A DNA stretch of 64,000 bases. It comes from an uncultured Bacteroides sp. (lineage in GTDB: Bacteria > Bacteroidota > Bacteroidia > Bacteroidales > Bacteroidaceae). Under the pieces are notes generated by a model that saw nothing but the letters and a program-made list of their open reading frames with translations, did not search any database and was not told the origin of the DNA. The position numbers and the translations under genes were made by a program. Positions 54,096-63,963 of this stretch are shown here, one piece after another (the stretch's first letter is position 1; every line of letters starts with the position of its first letter). The stretch covers positions 41,235 through 105,234 of the forward strand of contig CANSEY010000012.1 in the NCBI GenBank assembly GCA_947646015.1. Reading direction: 5' to 3'.

Positions 54096-54915
54096 ATATG
54101 CCCGTTATTTGAAATATATGTAATAAACAAGGTTAATTCATTATGTTTTATTCGTTTTTTACATATATTTAAACTGTTATAAAAATCAGAGCTTTATATT
54201 AAAATGGGTATTATCCTTTTATTAGAAGTACTTATTTTCAAAAATAATATTTAAACATAGGTTGGTGAAAAAAATCTTTGTACCTTCAATTTTTACTACT
54301 TCATTTTGATAATAGCTCACATTTGACAGTATTCATTCTATTCCAATTGTCGTCATTAGCCGAGAAATTATCATTGTTATATGGTGGTCATATTCGTTTT
54401 TAATATGCCTCTTTTAATTTAATATTTTCTTGTAATGTTTGTTTTTAATATTGATTCTTTGTTTATTGTATGCTGTATTTATGAGCTTTAATGTGCTTTT
54501 GTTGTAATGTGTTGATTAATTATTTATTAAAATTGATATGAGGATTTCTTGTTTTATTGTAAAAAAATGCAAGTTGTCAGTTGCTGTTTTGTGATAATTA
54601 TTTCCCGATGCAACATGTAGATATAATTGATAATCAAAAACTTATATTTTAAACGGTAGAAAAGTATTTTTGAGGCCATAATGGGTTGTTTTTGAAGCTG
54701 AATCTATTAATTCTATACTTCCTTCCGCCTTTTAATTAGAACCACGGAAAATTTAGTTTTTCCCAACTGAAGTTCACCAGTTTTCTATCTACTTACAAAG
54801 GTACAAATAATACGTGAGTTTTTCGCCAAGTATGTCAACTAAATGCAAGGGAGTTTCACGCTTATTGTTTTACTGAACAAAGGGAAAAAAATAGAATTAA
54901 TTCTTTTCCCTCTAT

Positions 54916-54971
54916 TTGACTTTACTTTAATGGACGTATATATTAGTACGTGGGTAAAGTAAAGTTGTCAA
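54916..54971. repeat. 56 bp imperfect palindrome
   Basis: TTGACTTTACTTTA (54916-54929) faces TAAAGTAAAGTTGTCAA (54955-54971), complementary except for a 3-base insertion. The centre holds a second, nested inverted repeat, ACGTA and TACGT. Candidate operator or other protein-binding site upstream of the AAA ATPase gene. Confidence 0.65.
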
Positions 54972-55066
54972 GCGAATAATTTGATTTTATCTAATTATAA
55001 ACAGGATAAATGTAGCTATTTTACAAAAAACAGGTAGTATAATATTCTATTTCTTATTTTATTTGA

Positions 55067-55074
55067 TATATTTG
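55067..55074 (+). promoter_or_regulatory. -7 box of the AAA ATPase gene
   Basis: TATATTTG, 26 bp upstream of the ATG at 55100. It matches TANNTTTG. Confidence 0.5.
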
Positions 55075-55099
55075 CAATCAAAGAAGAAATAGATTGACT

Positions 55100-56397
55100 A
55101 TGATAGCAGAATTTACAGTAGAAAACTTCTACTCAATAAGGTCGACTCAAAAAATAAGCTTTGAACCTTCATCAGACAGTTTTATGTTGGATGAATACAC
55201 TTATGAAGTTAAGGATGGTGTAAGATTACTGAAAGTAGGAATAATATATGGGGCTAATGCGTCTGGTAAAAGCAATGTGCTGGAAGCTATAGATTTTTTC
55301 AAGATGCTGGTGTTAAGGGTGCCAAAAGGTCGTAATGATACTACTAGAGTTGTTCCTTTTTATTAGACGAAACATCAAAGACTAAAACGACAAAGATGTC
55401 TATGTCTTTTTATGTGAACCAATTGAAGTATATCCTTAGCTTTGAGCTTGATAAAAAGCGTATATATTCCGAAACATTAACTGTATATGAATCCATACGC
55501 CCTACAAAACTTTATAGCCGTAGCTATGATCCTTATACAGATTCTTCAGTTATAGAATTTGGAACAAACCTGAAAATGGCAAAGAAAAATCAGGATACCA
55601 TAGCAGGAAACACAATAAATAACTGCAGTGTGCTTGCTGCTTTTGGAAACTGCAATGTAGGGAAGACCAAGCTAAATGATGTCTATGACTATTTTGCAAA
55701 GCAAGTAAAAGATGTTCTTGCTCCTGGAATGCTTTTGTCGGGATATGTGAAACGTCATTTGGATAAGGACAAGGATGGAAATCTGAAGAAATTTATTTTG
55801 AACTTTTTAAAGGATTCGGATTTTAATATTGAAGATGTTACTCTTCATGAAGAAGAAGAACTTATAACGCCTGAACTAGAACAACTGATTCAGAAAGCTC
55901 CAATTGCTGATGATGCAAAATCAGAAATGTTGAAAAAAGGTAAAATAACAAATACGGAATTGACATTCACTCATAGGACAGGGAATAGTTTATATGAATT
56001 ATCTGAAGAGTATGAATCAAACGGTACTATGAGATTTTTAGGAATGGCCATAATACTGAATTTCCTTCTGAAAAATAACCAGTTTGTACCCATAGATGAA
56101 GTTGAAACAAGCATTCATTATGAATTGCTATCCTATTTTATAAAAGTATTCTTGGCTAATAGCAATCAGACTTCACAAATGCTATTGACTACTCACGACA
56201 TTAACCTATTAAATGAGGAGTTTATACGACGTGATACAATATGGTTTACGGATAAAGATGAACAGGGAGAAACAAATGTGGTTCGTCTTTCAGCTTTAGG
56301 GCTACATAAGAATCTCTCGCCTTATAATGCATATAAACAAGGTAAATTAGTGAAACTGCCATTCTTGGGTAGCCAGTATTTTGATTTAAATGATTGA
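55100..56397 (+). pseudogene. AAA-family (RloA/OLD-like) ATPase, frameshifted
   Basis: Two frames together encode one protein. The first (55100-55366) gives the N-terminus MIAEFTVENFYSIRSTQ and Walker A YGANASGKSN, then stops at TAG after VVPFY. The second frame, from the T-run onward, reads FLLDETSKTKTTKMSMSF and continues through VPIDEVETSIH (Walker B) and LLTTHDINLL. If the run of five T's near 55357-55361 had six, the frame would read VPFLLD and be continuous, giving about 432 residues. So a -1 shift in a homopolymer has broken it. Alternatives are a sequencing error, phase variation or programmed frameshift. Its relatives act in phage defence; the usual RloB partner is absent. Confidence 0.85.
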
Positions 56398-56444
56398 TGC
56401 AAAGGAACGAACGGTAACAAAAAGTTTATAGATAGAACATTAAA

Positions 56445-56864
56445 ATGATTAATTTACAATTATCCAATTGGAAGAGCATACTACAGGATATTTATTGTCC
56501 TGTAATAGGCTCTATATGGGTTGCTCCTAATGGTATTTGGGATAATCATTTTGCTCACAACAAGGACAAAGATGATTTTCATCCGTCTGTTGTTGGAAGA
56601 GTATTTGATGAAAACAAAAAATGCTGGATAATTCCAGGAACGTCCAAAGACTATAATAAGGGCACAAATGTCTTTAGGGTAAAGATCAATCCAAATGATC
56701 CCGATTGTCCTTACTCTTACTTCTTGATAAAACTTAGAATGACATATAATTCTAAGGATTTAACTAATTTGCAACGAGGTTGGAATGGAATAGACTCCTT
56801 AAGTGACAGCCAAATAGAAGAACTCAAATTACAAATCAAATTTAGCCTAGGAATCAATGTTTAA
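56445..56864 (+). CDS. possible PemK/MazF-like protein
   Basis: A 139-residue protein, MINLQLSNWKSILQDIYCPV. The segment GSIWVAPNG, HPSVVGRVFD, IIPGTSKDY and SYFLIKLRM follow one another like strands of the PemK/MazF toxin barrel, and the end DSLSDSQIEELKLQI matches that family's C-terminal helix. No catalytic certainty. It overlaps the next gene by 8 bp and so is translationally coupled. If it is a MazF-like endoribonuclease, the operon would need an antidote; none of the neighbours is an obvious antitoxin. Moderate confidence in fold only. Confidence 0.5.
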   Translation: MINLQLSNWKSILQDIYCPVIGSIWVAPNGIWDNHFAHNKDKDDFHPSVVGRVFDENKKCWIIPGTSKDYNKGTNVFRVKINPNDPDCPYSYFLIKLRMTYNSKDLTNLQRGWNGIDSLSDSQIEELKLQIKFSLGINV

Positions 56865-57804
56865 GGAAGAATATCTATTAGAGTTGCTCTCTGGAAAACT
56901 AACATCCAGAGGCTACGCAAACATACTTGGTACGATTACTTCGATGGTGAGGAAATACCAGTGGAAGAAAAGTATCATAGTATCGGATCATAATGACAAT
57001 GATTGGCAAAGTGATGATATTAAGGAATTGAGTCACCAGTTCTTTGAGTGGATTATATCCAAAAATAAGATTAAGTATTTGTCAAAAGTGCCATTTGAAT
57101 ATTTGTCTTATTATTTTACACAAATGTTCATTTCTTTTGTTTCAAACAGAATTAAGGAAGAACAACAAAAGGTCGGTCTGAGTTTTCAAAAGTGTCAGGA
57201 ACTTGTTCAAGAAATATGCCAAGAAGACTATGATGAAGAAACTCACGAACATAGTGCTTATGTTAAAAGTTCAATGTCCGATGGTAATAATTGGATAGAT
57301 AAGTTAGATGATGTCGTTAAGTATCTTGCTCATTATCCAATAAATGAAGATACTAAACATTTTAAGCCAATTGTTAAACTGGCAATAGAAGATATTCTTT
57401 TGTCGGCTGATGGTTATGTATCGGTTTCTTCTTTGGCTAAAGCTGTCTTTGAATTATTAGATCAGTCAGTCTTCAAGACAAATATGTCAGAAAATCAAAT
57501 TGTTTATAATCAACTTGACGATGAGCAAACCAAAGCAATAAAGACAATAATCGAAGACGTAGGTCAAGTAGATTCACGTATATTCTTAGAGTACATATTT
57601 CAGAATACAGGTGGTATATCATTATCATCCATCGCTGATAAGTATAACCTTCCGAAAAGCTCTGTCCATCGCAAGATAGAAGATTTTAAGAAAAAAATTT
57701 TCTCTACTTATGTGCCTAATAATGAAGAGGAAGGTATTTCTTTCTTGCAAAATATTGCTTTAGCTTTGGACAAAATATCAGAAACGGGAGTATTACCATT
57801 ATGA
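56857..57804 (+). CDS. HTH protein resembling a sigma-type factor
   Basis: A 315-residue protein. The last part, LSSIADKYNLPKSSVHRKIEDFKKKI (genomic about 57618-57695), is a clear helix-turn-helix like sigma region 4, and the helical first half (YLSYYFTQMFISFVSNRIKE) could be region 2-like. I do not recognise a named family. It overlaps the upstream gene by 8 bp and the downstream one by 4 bp (ATGA). A transcription or DNA-binding role for the operon is plausible; a classic ECF sigma would be shorter. Confidence 0.5.
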   Translation: MFKEEYLLELLSGKLTSRGYANILGTITSMVRKYQWKKSIIVSDHNDNDWQSDDIKELSHQFFEWIISKNKIKYLSKVPFEYLSYYFTQMFISFVSNRIKEEQQKVGLSFQKCQELVQEICQEDYDEETHEHSAYVKSSMSDGNNWIDKLDDVVKYLAHYPINEDTKHFKPIVKLAIEDILLSADGYVSVSSLAKAVFELLDQSVFKTNMSENQIVYNQLDDEQTKAIKTIIEDVGQVDSRIFLEYIFQNTGGISLSSIADKYNLPKSSVHRKIEDFKKKIFSTYVPNNEEEGISFLQNIALALDKISETGVLPL

Positions 57805-58775
57805 CAAACGTAGAATATATGAACATCATAAATGATTTCCTCAAGAACCCGATAATTCCTGAGGTGAAAGAAGACATTATAGTATCAGATAAAGAATTGG
57901 CCAGCATTAACGACTTATTCGCTTCGAATGATGTGCCTGTCAATTATTTGCATCTACGTCCTAAAATCAAAGAGAATCAGATATGGACAATTAAAAGAAG
58001 TTATATGGATTACGAAGGAATACTCCAGTCGGCTGCTGCTCCTATTATGGTTTTATTGGTTTCTCAAGAAGAAATGATAGGAGAAGATGGAATGTTTGTT
58101 AGAGTATGTCCTATATCTCCATTTGTTGAAATGGCTTCTGAGAATGATCAAATTTGTGAAGAGGAATCAATAACAGGTTTTCCTTTCTTTATAGAGAGAT
58201 GGAATGAGCAGCCAATTCTTACTGAAATTCTGGATAAATACGTAGGTGATTATTATTTGGATAGCTCTTCCAAAGACTGTAAGTTGACAAATGATCAAGA
58301 AGAATTCAGAGAAATAGAAATATCAAATGCTCGATTCTTAAACCATTCTGTGATTGCGTTTATGAATAATCTTGAAAGGTCTGAGAATTTTTCATTCTCT
58401 GTAGATGTTAACTATGAGGATTATTCTAAGACAAAACACATGCCTCAAATGAATGTCCTTAAGCCAAGATTGATTCCTCTTAATGGACATGAAGAATATG
58501 CGATGGCTGCCAGAACCAATAATATTGTTTCTGAGAATGATTGCATTGAGTTCAATTATGAGCATATGCCTTTCTTTATTGAGGTCAGGAAAAAGAAAGC
58601 AGAGTTCATTTTAACTATTATTCCAAAAGTAGAAGTAGTACTGCGGAATCTAGAAAACAAACAAATAGAAGGTACCTCAAATTCTGAGAGAATAGTATAT
58701 GGAGGTTTGCGAAAAGGTTTATACCAAATAGAATCTCCACTTCTGAATAAAACGATAACAATTAGATTAAAGTAA
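57801..58775 (+). CDS. unknown protein coupled to the HTH gene
   Basis: A 324-residue protein. The part NQIWTIKRSYMDYEG then PIMVLLVSQEE and VRVCPISPFVEM has the strand pattern of a small beta-barrel, faintly like the PemK fold, and the C-terminal third (PFFIEVRKKKAEFIL) is a beta-sandwich-like region. It is soluble, with no signal peptide or membrane helix. It starts within the stop codon of the sigma-like gene (ATGA overlap), so it could be its partner or inhibitor, but this is a guess. No function is known. Confidence 0.45.
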   Translation: MTNVEYMNIINDFLKNPIIPEVKEDIIVSDKELASINDLFASNDVPVNYLHLRPKIKENQIWTIKRSYMDYEGILQSAAAPIMVLLVSQEEMIGEDGMFVRVCPISPFVEMASENDQICEEESITGFPFFIERWNEQPILTEILDKYVGDYYLDSSSKDCKLTNDQEEFREIEISNARFLNHSVIAFMNNLERSENFSFSVDVNYEDYSKTKHMPQMNVLKPRLIPLNGHEEYAMAARTNNIVSENDCIEFNYEHMPFFIEVRKKKAEFILTIIPKVEVVLRNLENKQIEGTSNSERIVYGGLRKGLYQIESPLLNKTITIRLK

Positions 58776-58779
58776 TAAT

Positions 58780-61700
58780 ATGGCAGGAACTTACATCCCA
58801 CTCATAAAAAGAACTAAATGGGTTGATCTTAGTAACGAACATAAAAAACTAAGAGAAACTGTAGAGTCTGATCTAAAAGAAGGCTGTAACAAAGGCAATA
58901 TCCAACCAATAATGTTACAGGGGGCTTTTGGTATTGGTAAATCAACAACATTATACTATCTATTCCATTACGGTTGGGAAGTGCTAAAAACGCCTACCTT
59001 CTACATGCCTTTGGCTAAGATTGTTGATGCTGTAAAGAAGGAAGCAGAGTCATTGGAATCTGGTAAGGTTCAAAATAACCAACTTAGCAGAATTATCAAT
59101 AGTATCATTAAAGAGCAGATCGACAAATTGAGAAACTCTAATTGGAATGATATAAGCGATATTGATTTCCCTGATTTTAAGTCTGGTGATGATTCTGAGA
59201 ATCCAAGCTTAAACCAGTATTTGGAAGATTTCATTCCTGTCACATTGGATTCAAATAATACCAAAGAATCAGAAATTAGCAAACTTGTTTTTTCCGAAGA
59301 AGTTATCCGCCAAGCATTAGAAAGCACTACACCTCCTATACTCCTTGTGGATGAATTTGAGTCAAAATTCTATGAACTCAAACGTTATGTTGAATCATCT
59401 GGGGGTGGTATCCTTCGTGAATTGTTTGATCAAGTTGTTCAGACAAAACCTTTCTTATTAGTTATTGGCAATGGACCAGCTTCTGGCTATGAAGTAGCAA
59501 AAGAAAAGGGAACAGATGGAAATAATGATAGCGAAACAGCTGCTAATAGAAGACTGAAGACAATTCAGATTCCATTTCCAACGGTAGCCTTACTTAAACG
59601 TAAGTTTATGAAGGAGTGCGCTAATGGATATGTGAATTTTATATGGTGGATGTCTCGTTGTCGTCCAGGTCATATACAGAAATTGTGGGATGCCATTGAT
59701 TATAGTATTTATAAGGAATATGATGCAACAGAATTCCTTGTAAAGGACATTTTCAATGAGCCAATAGATGAAAGTGGTGAAGAAGTAAAATACCTAAAGG
59801 TTTCTTATTTCAATCAAATGAATAGTTACATTCGTCCGATTGTTGGTAGACTTTTACTAGATTTTGAACCACAATCCATTAAGATTGAGGATTCATACAG
59901 AGAGGCAATGAAGGATAGTGCAGAAGATTTCTTCTGTACAGATGAGTTAGTATCTGTAGTAAAAGAACTCAATCCTGCAATTAGTGATGATTTTTCTGCA
60001 TATCTTGAAAAGTGTAAAGAACAAGGGAAATACACAAGCGTTGATTATATAAGAAATGTTGGTAAGTATTTTAGCTATATTCTCTCTGCTTGTTCTAATT
60101 CTGACGGTAAAATTGCTTTTTCAACTGCATGCAGAAATAACAAAGAGAAAGCACTTGCTACAACTTTCTTGATTCCATTACTAGAGTTAACATACGACTT
60201 TATTAGTCAGTATGAGGATAATGAGGACCAAGTAACACGAGAGACAAAAGATTTTATCTTAGATTCTATCAAATTTATTGAATCTTCTGTCGAAGAGGAA
60301 ACAATTGATGATAACTTTGAGAATCTTAATAGTATTTTTGAAACTTGCAAAATTAAATCAGGAAATGAGATTTATATGCAGTATTCATTACGTGCCATTA
60401 GGGAAATCATTGAACAGCCTATTGGCTCTCCGAAGTTGAAATATAAGGATATGAGTTTGGATAAAAAACTTGAATCCTCAAATTTCAGACAGAGTGTCCT
60501 TTTGACTTCTCGTAGTAGTGACAATACAATTATCTTTGTACCTATTTTAGAGGATGAACCTTTAAAAAAGTATATCCTCAGGCTTAAAGACTATATCAAA
60601 TCACAAAAGAATGACTTGCATACCAATGCAAGTAAAACTATTAGAATAGTATATCTCCAAGAACATGAATATATAAGCCAACTGAAAGAAGAAGTATGTA
60701 AGGATGGTTCAGGTAACCTTCTGCCAATCTGTAAAATGAAAAAGTTGGTTTTTGAGGATTACAATCACTATCAGTTCAATTTTGGGGGACAAATAGCAGA
60801 TTTTATTGACTCTGTGGCAAAAATTGTCATAGTAGCTGGATCTTGCAATGATATTGTTTTGATTGACGACAATCGTACATACGACTTCCATACAGCCATT
60901 GACGTTATTAAAAATAGAGAATGGACAAAGCAAAAGGAGGCTATTAGAACAATTGAACACTATTCCAGACTTGTATTGGAAGGGGATAGTTGTGTTATTA
61001 ACACAATTTCTCTTGCGCAGAAAAAAGACCATGAGTCAGCAATGGAAAACCTAATCTGCGAAAAGAGGGATTATGAAGACAATATTCTTTGGGATTTTAC
61101 CAGTCTTGAATCTGCAGATATAACTGATACAAAAAGTAAGTATCTTGCAATGTACTATATATTGGAGAATGCAAAGAAGCCTACATCAAGTTATCAATCA
61201 TTATTAAAGATCCTTCAAGAAGTAGGAAACTTTAGAAATGCTTTGTATCTGCCCCCAATTGAAGATAGGATTAACGAATCCTTATTCTTTGATCAAATAT
61301 TAAATATTTTATCAAGAGAAACTGCCAGTAAATTGATGAGTTCTTATGATAATGAAGACTACATCATTAAACATCTGTGTTCTTTCACAGCTATGATGAA
61401 TAATGAGAGATCTGTAAGTAAGTTGGACGAACTGCTGACTTTTATGAAGGATTCTCTAAATGATCATTGGATAGCTTCATATAATAATGATATGTCTTAT
61501 GGATTTAGCAAGGGGCGTACATTGATAAAATTGCTATATCTTAAAGCGTATATCGAAAAGATTGATTTCTCTTTGTTGCGTAGTCAGTTGAATACAAGAA
61601 TTGAAGAAAAGCAAACAGAGCTTGTTTCAACAATATCGAATTCAACTCAACACATAGCAGCTATAACAGATTTGTTGTATTCTAAGAATTATGCGAAAGC

Positions 61701-62307
61701 GAATCCAGAGAAAATGCCTTTCCAAGGATATGTATCTGAATTACAATTGGTATCTAGATTACTGTCAAACTGTAAGAGAATCGTATTAGAAGACAAGGAT
61801 GGTGTATCAATATTTGCAATAATTTCATCAATCGTATGGAGAATCTCAAATATAGTTTCACAAGCCAAAGTTGTTGAACATCAAATTAATGGTATTTTGA
61901 TATCCTTAAAGAATAAGAAGGAACTTATCGAGAAAGAATATCAGTTACCTATCAATACAATATATCAGGATTCATTGACATCAAAACTTATTAACCTTTC
62001 TGATCTTAAGCCTAATGGTCAGCCACAAAGATATGATGGTGATTGGTGTTGGACACAGTATGCTAGATATTTGACGCCAAGATCAGAAGTTCAAAATGTC
62101 ATTGATGCAAAATTGCATCCTGCAAAAGAAACTTCAATTGACGAGTCTGATATTCATAAGTTCAAGGCCTTTCTTCAAACAAGTTTGACTAATTCTACAT
62201 ATAAAGTTCGAATGGACGAAACCTTAAAGTTCTGTAGAGATTGTCAGGCAGAAGCATTGAGTTATACCAAGGTTTATGAATATATCAAAGATTTATTAAA
62301 AGAGTAA
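58780..62307 (+). CDS. 1175-residue P-loop ATPase of unknown family
   Basis: Large soluble ATPase. Walker A LQGAFGIGKSTT is at about residues 47-58 and Walker B PILLVDEFESKF near 187-196, followed by a sensor-like LVIGNGPAS. The remaining 900 residues are helical with no motif that I recognise, and no nuclease or transmembrane segment. The layout (N-terminal P-loop, very long C-terminus) is like STAND or BREX BrxC/PglY-size ATPases, but the sequence does not fit those. It lies 4 bp from both neighbours. It is likely the engine of the rightward operon. Confidence 0.6.
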   Translation: MAGTYIPLIKRTKWVDLSNEHKKLRETVESDLKEGCNKGNIQPIMLQGAFGIGKSTTLYYLFHYGWEVLKTPTFYMPLAKIVDAVKKEAESLESGKVQNNQLSRIINSIIKEQIDKLRNSNWNDISDIDFPDFKSGDDSENPSLNQYLEDFIPVTLDSNNTKESEISKLVFSEEVIRQALESTTPPILLVDEFESKFYELKRYVESSGGGILRELFDQVVQTKPFLLVIGNGPASGYEVAKEKGTDGNNDSETAANRRLKTIQIPFPTVALLKRKFMKECANGYVNFIWWMSRCRPGHIQKLWDAIDYSIYKEYDATEFLVKDIFNEPIDESGEEVKYLKVSYFNQMNSYIRPIVGRLLLDFEPQSIKIEDSYREAMKDSAEDFFCTDELVSVVKELNPAISDDFSAYLEKCKEQGKYTSVDYIRNVGKYFSYILSACSNSDGKIAFSTACRNNKEKALATTFLIPLLELTYDFISQYEDNEDQVTRETKDFILDSIKFIESSVEEETIDDNFENLNSIFETCKIKSGNEIYMQYSLRAIREIIEQPIGSPKLKYKDMSLDKKLESSNFRQSVLLTSRSSDNTIIFVPILEDEPLKKYILRLKDYIKSQKNDLHTNASKTIRIVYLQEHEYISQLKEEVCKDGSGNLLPICKMKKLVFEDYNHYQFNFGGQIADFIDSVAKIVIVAGSCNDIVLIDDNRTYDFHTAIDVIKNREWTKQKEAIRTIEHYSRLVLEGDSCVINTISLAQKKDHESAMENLICEKRDYEDNILWDFTSLESADITDTKSKYLAMYYILENAKKPTSSYQSLLKILQEVGNFRNALYLPPIEDRINESLFFDQILNILSRETASKLMSSYDNEDYIIKHLCSFTAMMNNERSVSKLDELLTFMKDSLNDHWIASYNNDMSYGFSKGRTLIKLLYLKAYIEKIDFSLLRSQLNTRIEEKQTELVSTISNSTQHIAAITDLLYSKNYAKANPEKMPFQGYVSELQLVSRLLSNCKRIVLEDKDGVSIFAIISSIVWRISNIVSQAKVVEHQINGILISLKNKKELIEKEYQLPINTIYQDSLTSKLINLSDLKPNGQPQRYDGDWCWTQYARYLTPRSEVQNVIDAKLHPAKETSIDESDIHKFKAFLQTSLTNSTYKVRMDETLKFCRDCQAEALSYTKVYEYIKDLLKE

Positions 62308-62311
62308 CCAT

Positions 62312-63838
62312 ATGAATATTGATAAAATTACAAAGCAATACAATAAGGCTCTTGAGATAAAAAAAGGTGATAAATATGCCGAAACTCTTAAATTAGAGCT
62401 TAGCAAGCAAGAGTGGCAAGATGAGCTTAACGCAATTGAGGAAAGGATTTCAAACATCCTTACCAAAAAAGATTTTGAAAAATGCACAAAGCAACTTGAA
62501 CAGTTATTTGATTCTTTGTATGAAAAAATGACAGCTCCAGGGTTAGATGCATTTGTGTCATGGGTTGAGGAACATACAAAGAATAACGAAAATAATATTG
62601 CTAAATTGCGAGATTTCCTAAAAGGTAATTATGAAACATATTCTTCTAGAATTGATTCAATATTAAGTACACTTGAAAACATTTCTTTTGATGATGACAA
62701 GTGTATATTTAATAAAATCATCTCTGAATTTAATAAAAAGTTGAAATCAGATGTCTCAGCATTTGTTAATAAGCCAGATGAATTTGAGAATAATATTGAT
62801 GGATTCTTGACAGATTTAGAGGATGAATTTGTTGGTTTAGCAGACATTTCTGAATTGGCTTATACAAAGGTAGAAGATCTATATACGGAAGAACAAAAGA
62901 ATGATGAGACAATATCATTCTATTCCGAAATAATTAAGCAGTCTATAAAAAATGGACAGAATCTTACAGCACTTAATGAGTCCGAAAATAAGTCAAAACT
63001 ATACTTGCGAGTAAGAAACAGAATCGCGTCTATTAAGAAAGTAATAACCATACTTTCTGATACTGGCATCTCAAGTAATTCGGATGATACACTTAAGCAA
63101 CTTTTCAAGAAGTTCGATGACACCATGTTGGCAACAAAAGGAGATGTAGCTGAATGCTTGAATAATTTTATTAAGAATACTTGGAATGATATTGAAGCCA
63201 AGTACATTGACATAAAAGAATTCTATGCAGAAGATGAATTGTCGTTTAATAAAACTTGGGATGGATTCGAAAAAGAAGGTGAGATAGATCTGCTCATAAA
63301 GAATTACAAGACAGTAAGAAACGCTAATGTACTACCACAGATACTTACTGTGAAATTTGAGGAAATCGTTCCAAAACTAAACAAATGTCATAATGAAATT
63401 GCAAAGCTCCATAGTTCAGAAATAAAGATTTTTGACGAAGTAAAAGACTGCTTTGATGAATTCTTGGCAAACTATAACAAGACCAAAAAAGCTATGTTGG
63501 AAAAGATTGCAAAAACTCATCCAGAATTACAAAATGATATTGACTCAATATATGATTCTGAAAATGGAACTCTGGCAACAATTGTGAATGGTTTAGGGCC
63601 ACTCTCTGATTTTATGAATTCTATTTCTGATGAAACTTTAGATACAATGCTTGAGGATAAGAATAAAACTCAGCAGATATTTGAAGACATCATGAAAAAA
63701 TCTGGATTGGAAACAGAGATAAACTGGCTTCAACAAAAAGAGTCTTTAGAGTTAACGCCATCTGATTTAGATCATGACTATCTCCGAAAACTATTGGAGA
63801 GTGGACTTATTAAATTATCATATACAAAAGAATACTAA
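62312..63838 (+). CDS. 508-residue helical, coiled-coil-rich protein
   Basis: Almost entirely helical: MNIDKITKQYNKALEIKKGDK, then long charged helices (FNKIISEFNKKLKSDVSAFV; KVEDLYTEEQKNDETISFYSE) and a compact C-terminal segment (LTPSDLDHDYLRKLLESGL). No catalytic motif or family is recognised. It begins 4 bp after the large ATPase and 2 bp before a further gene. It resembles the structural or scaffold subunits that accompany a large ATPase in multi-gene defence or DNA-processing systems, but that is inference. Confidence 0.55.
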   Translation: MNIDKITKQYNKALEIKKGDKYAETLKLELSKQEWQDELNAIEERISNILTKKDFEKCTKQLEQLFDSLYEKMTAPGLDAFVSWVEEHTKNNENNIAKLRDFLKGNYETYSSRIDSILSTLENISFDDDKCIFNKIISEFNKKLKSDVSAFVNKPDEFENNIDGFLTDLEDEFVGLADISELAYTKVEDLYTEEQKNDETISFYSEIIKQSIKNGQNLTALNESENKSKLYLRVRNRIASIKKVITILSDTGISSNSDDTLKQLFKKFDDTMLATKGDVAECLNNFIKNTWNDIEAKYIDIKEFYAEDELSFNKTWDGFEKEGEIDLLIKNYKTVRNANVLPQILTVKFEEIVPKLNKCHNEIAKLHSSEIKIFDEVKDCFDEFLANYNKTKKAMLEKIAKTHPELQNDIDSIYDSENGTLATIVNGLGPLSDFMNSISDETLDTMLEDKNKTQQIFEDIMKKSGLETEINWLQQKESLELTPSDLDHDYLRKLLESGLIKLSYTKEY

Positions 63839-63840
63839 TA

Positions 63841-63963
63841 ATGACAAATATTGATATAATTCAGGCATTGGATAACATACGAATAAACAATTTGTATGTG
63901 CACAATTCAGAACTTGAAGGTGCAAAGTTCTCGAACGAGAAGTTGAAAGTAAGCCCCCGATAA
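63841..63963 (+). pseudogene. truncated gene cut by a probable insertion sequence end
   Basis: ATG at 63841 is 2 bp after the preceding stop. It reads MTNIDIIQALDNIRINNLYV and about 36 native residues, then runs into GTAAGCCCCC at 63949 and stops at 63963. Spacing shows it was the sixth member of the operon. The rest is off the window or lost. Function unknown. Confidence 0.6.

Larger units (their letters stand above)
54096..55099. other. 1 kb A+T-rich spacer between divergent operons
   Basis: No gene on either strand. Holds a palindrome at 54916-54971, a rightward -7 box at 55067-55074 and a possible leftward -7 box (TACCTTTG on the minus strand, 54796-54803). Otherwise very A+T-rich with homopolymer runs. 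Divergent control of the two operons is likely. Confidence 0.6.

Noticed and set aside
54096-55099. tRNA or integration site in the spacer
   Set aside because: No cloverleaf-like sequence, tRNA 3' end or integrase was seen.
58780-62307. BREX BrxC/PglY ATPase
   Set aside because: Size is similar but the neighbours (no methyltransferase, no PglZ, no BrxL) and the sequence around the P-loop do not fit.
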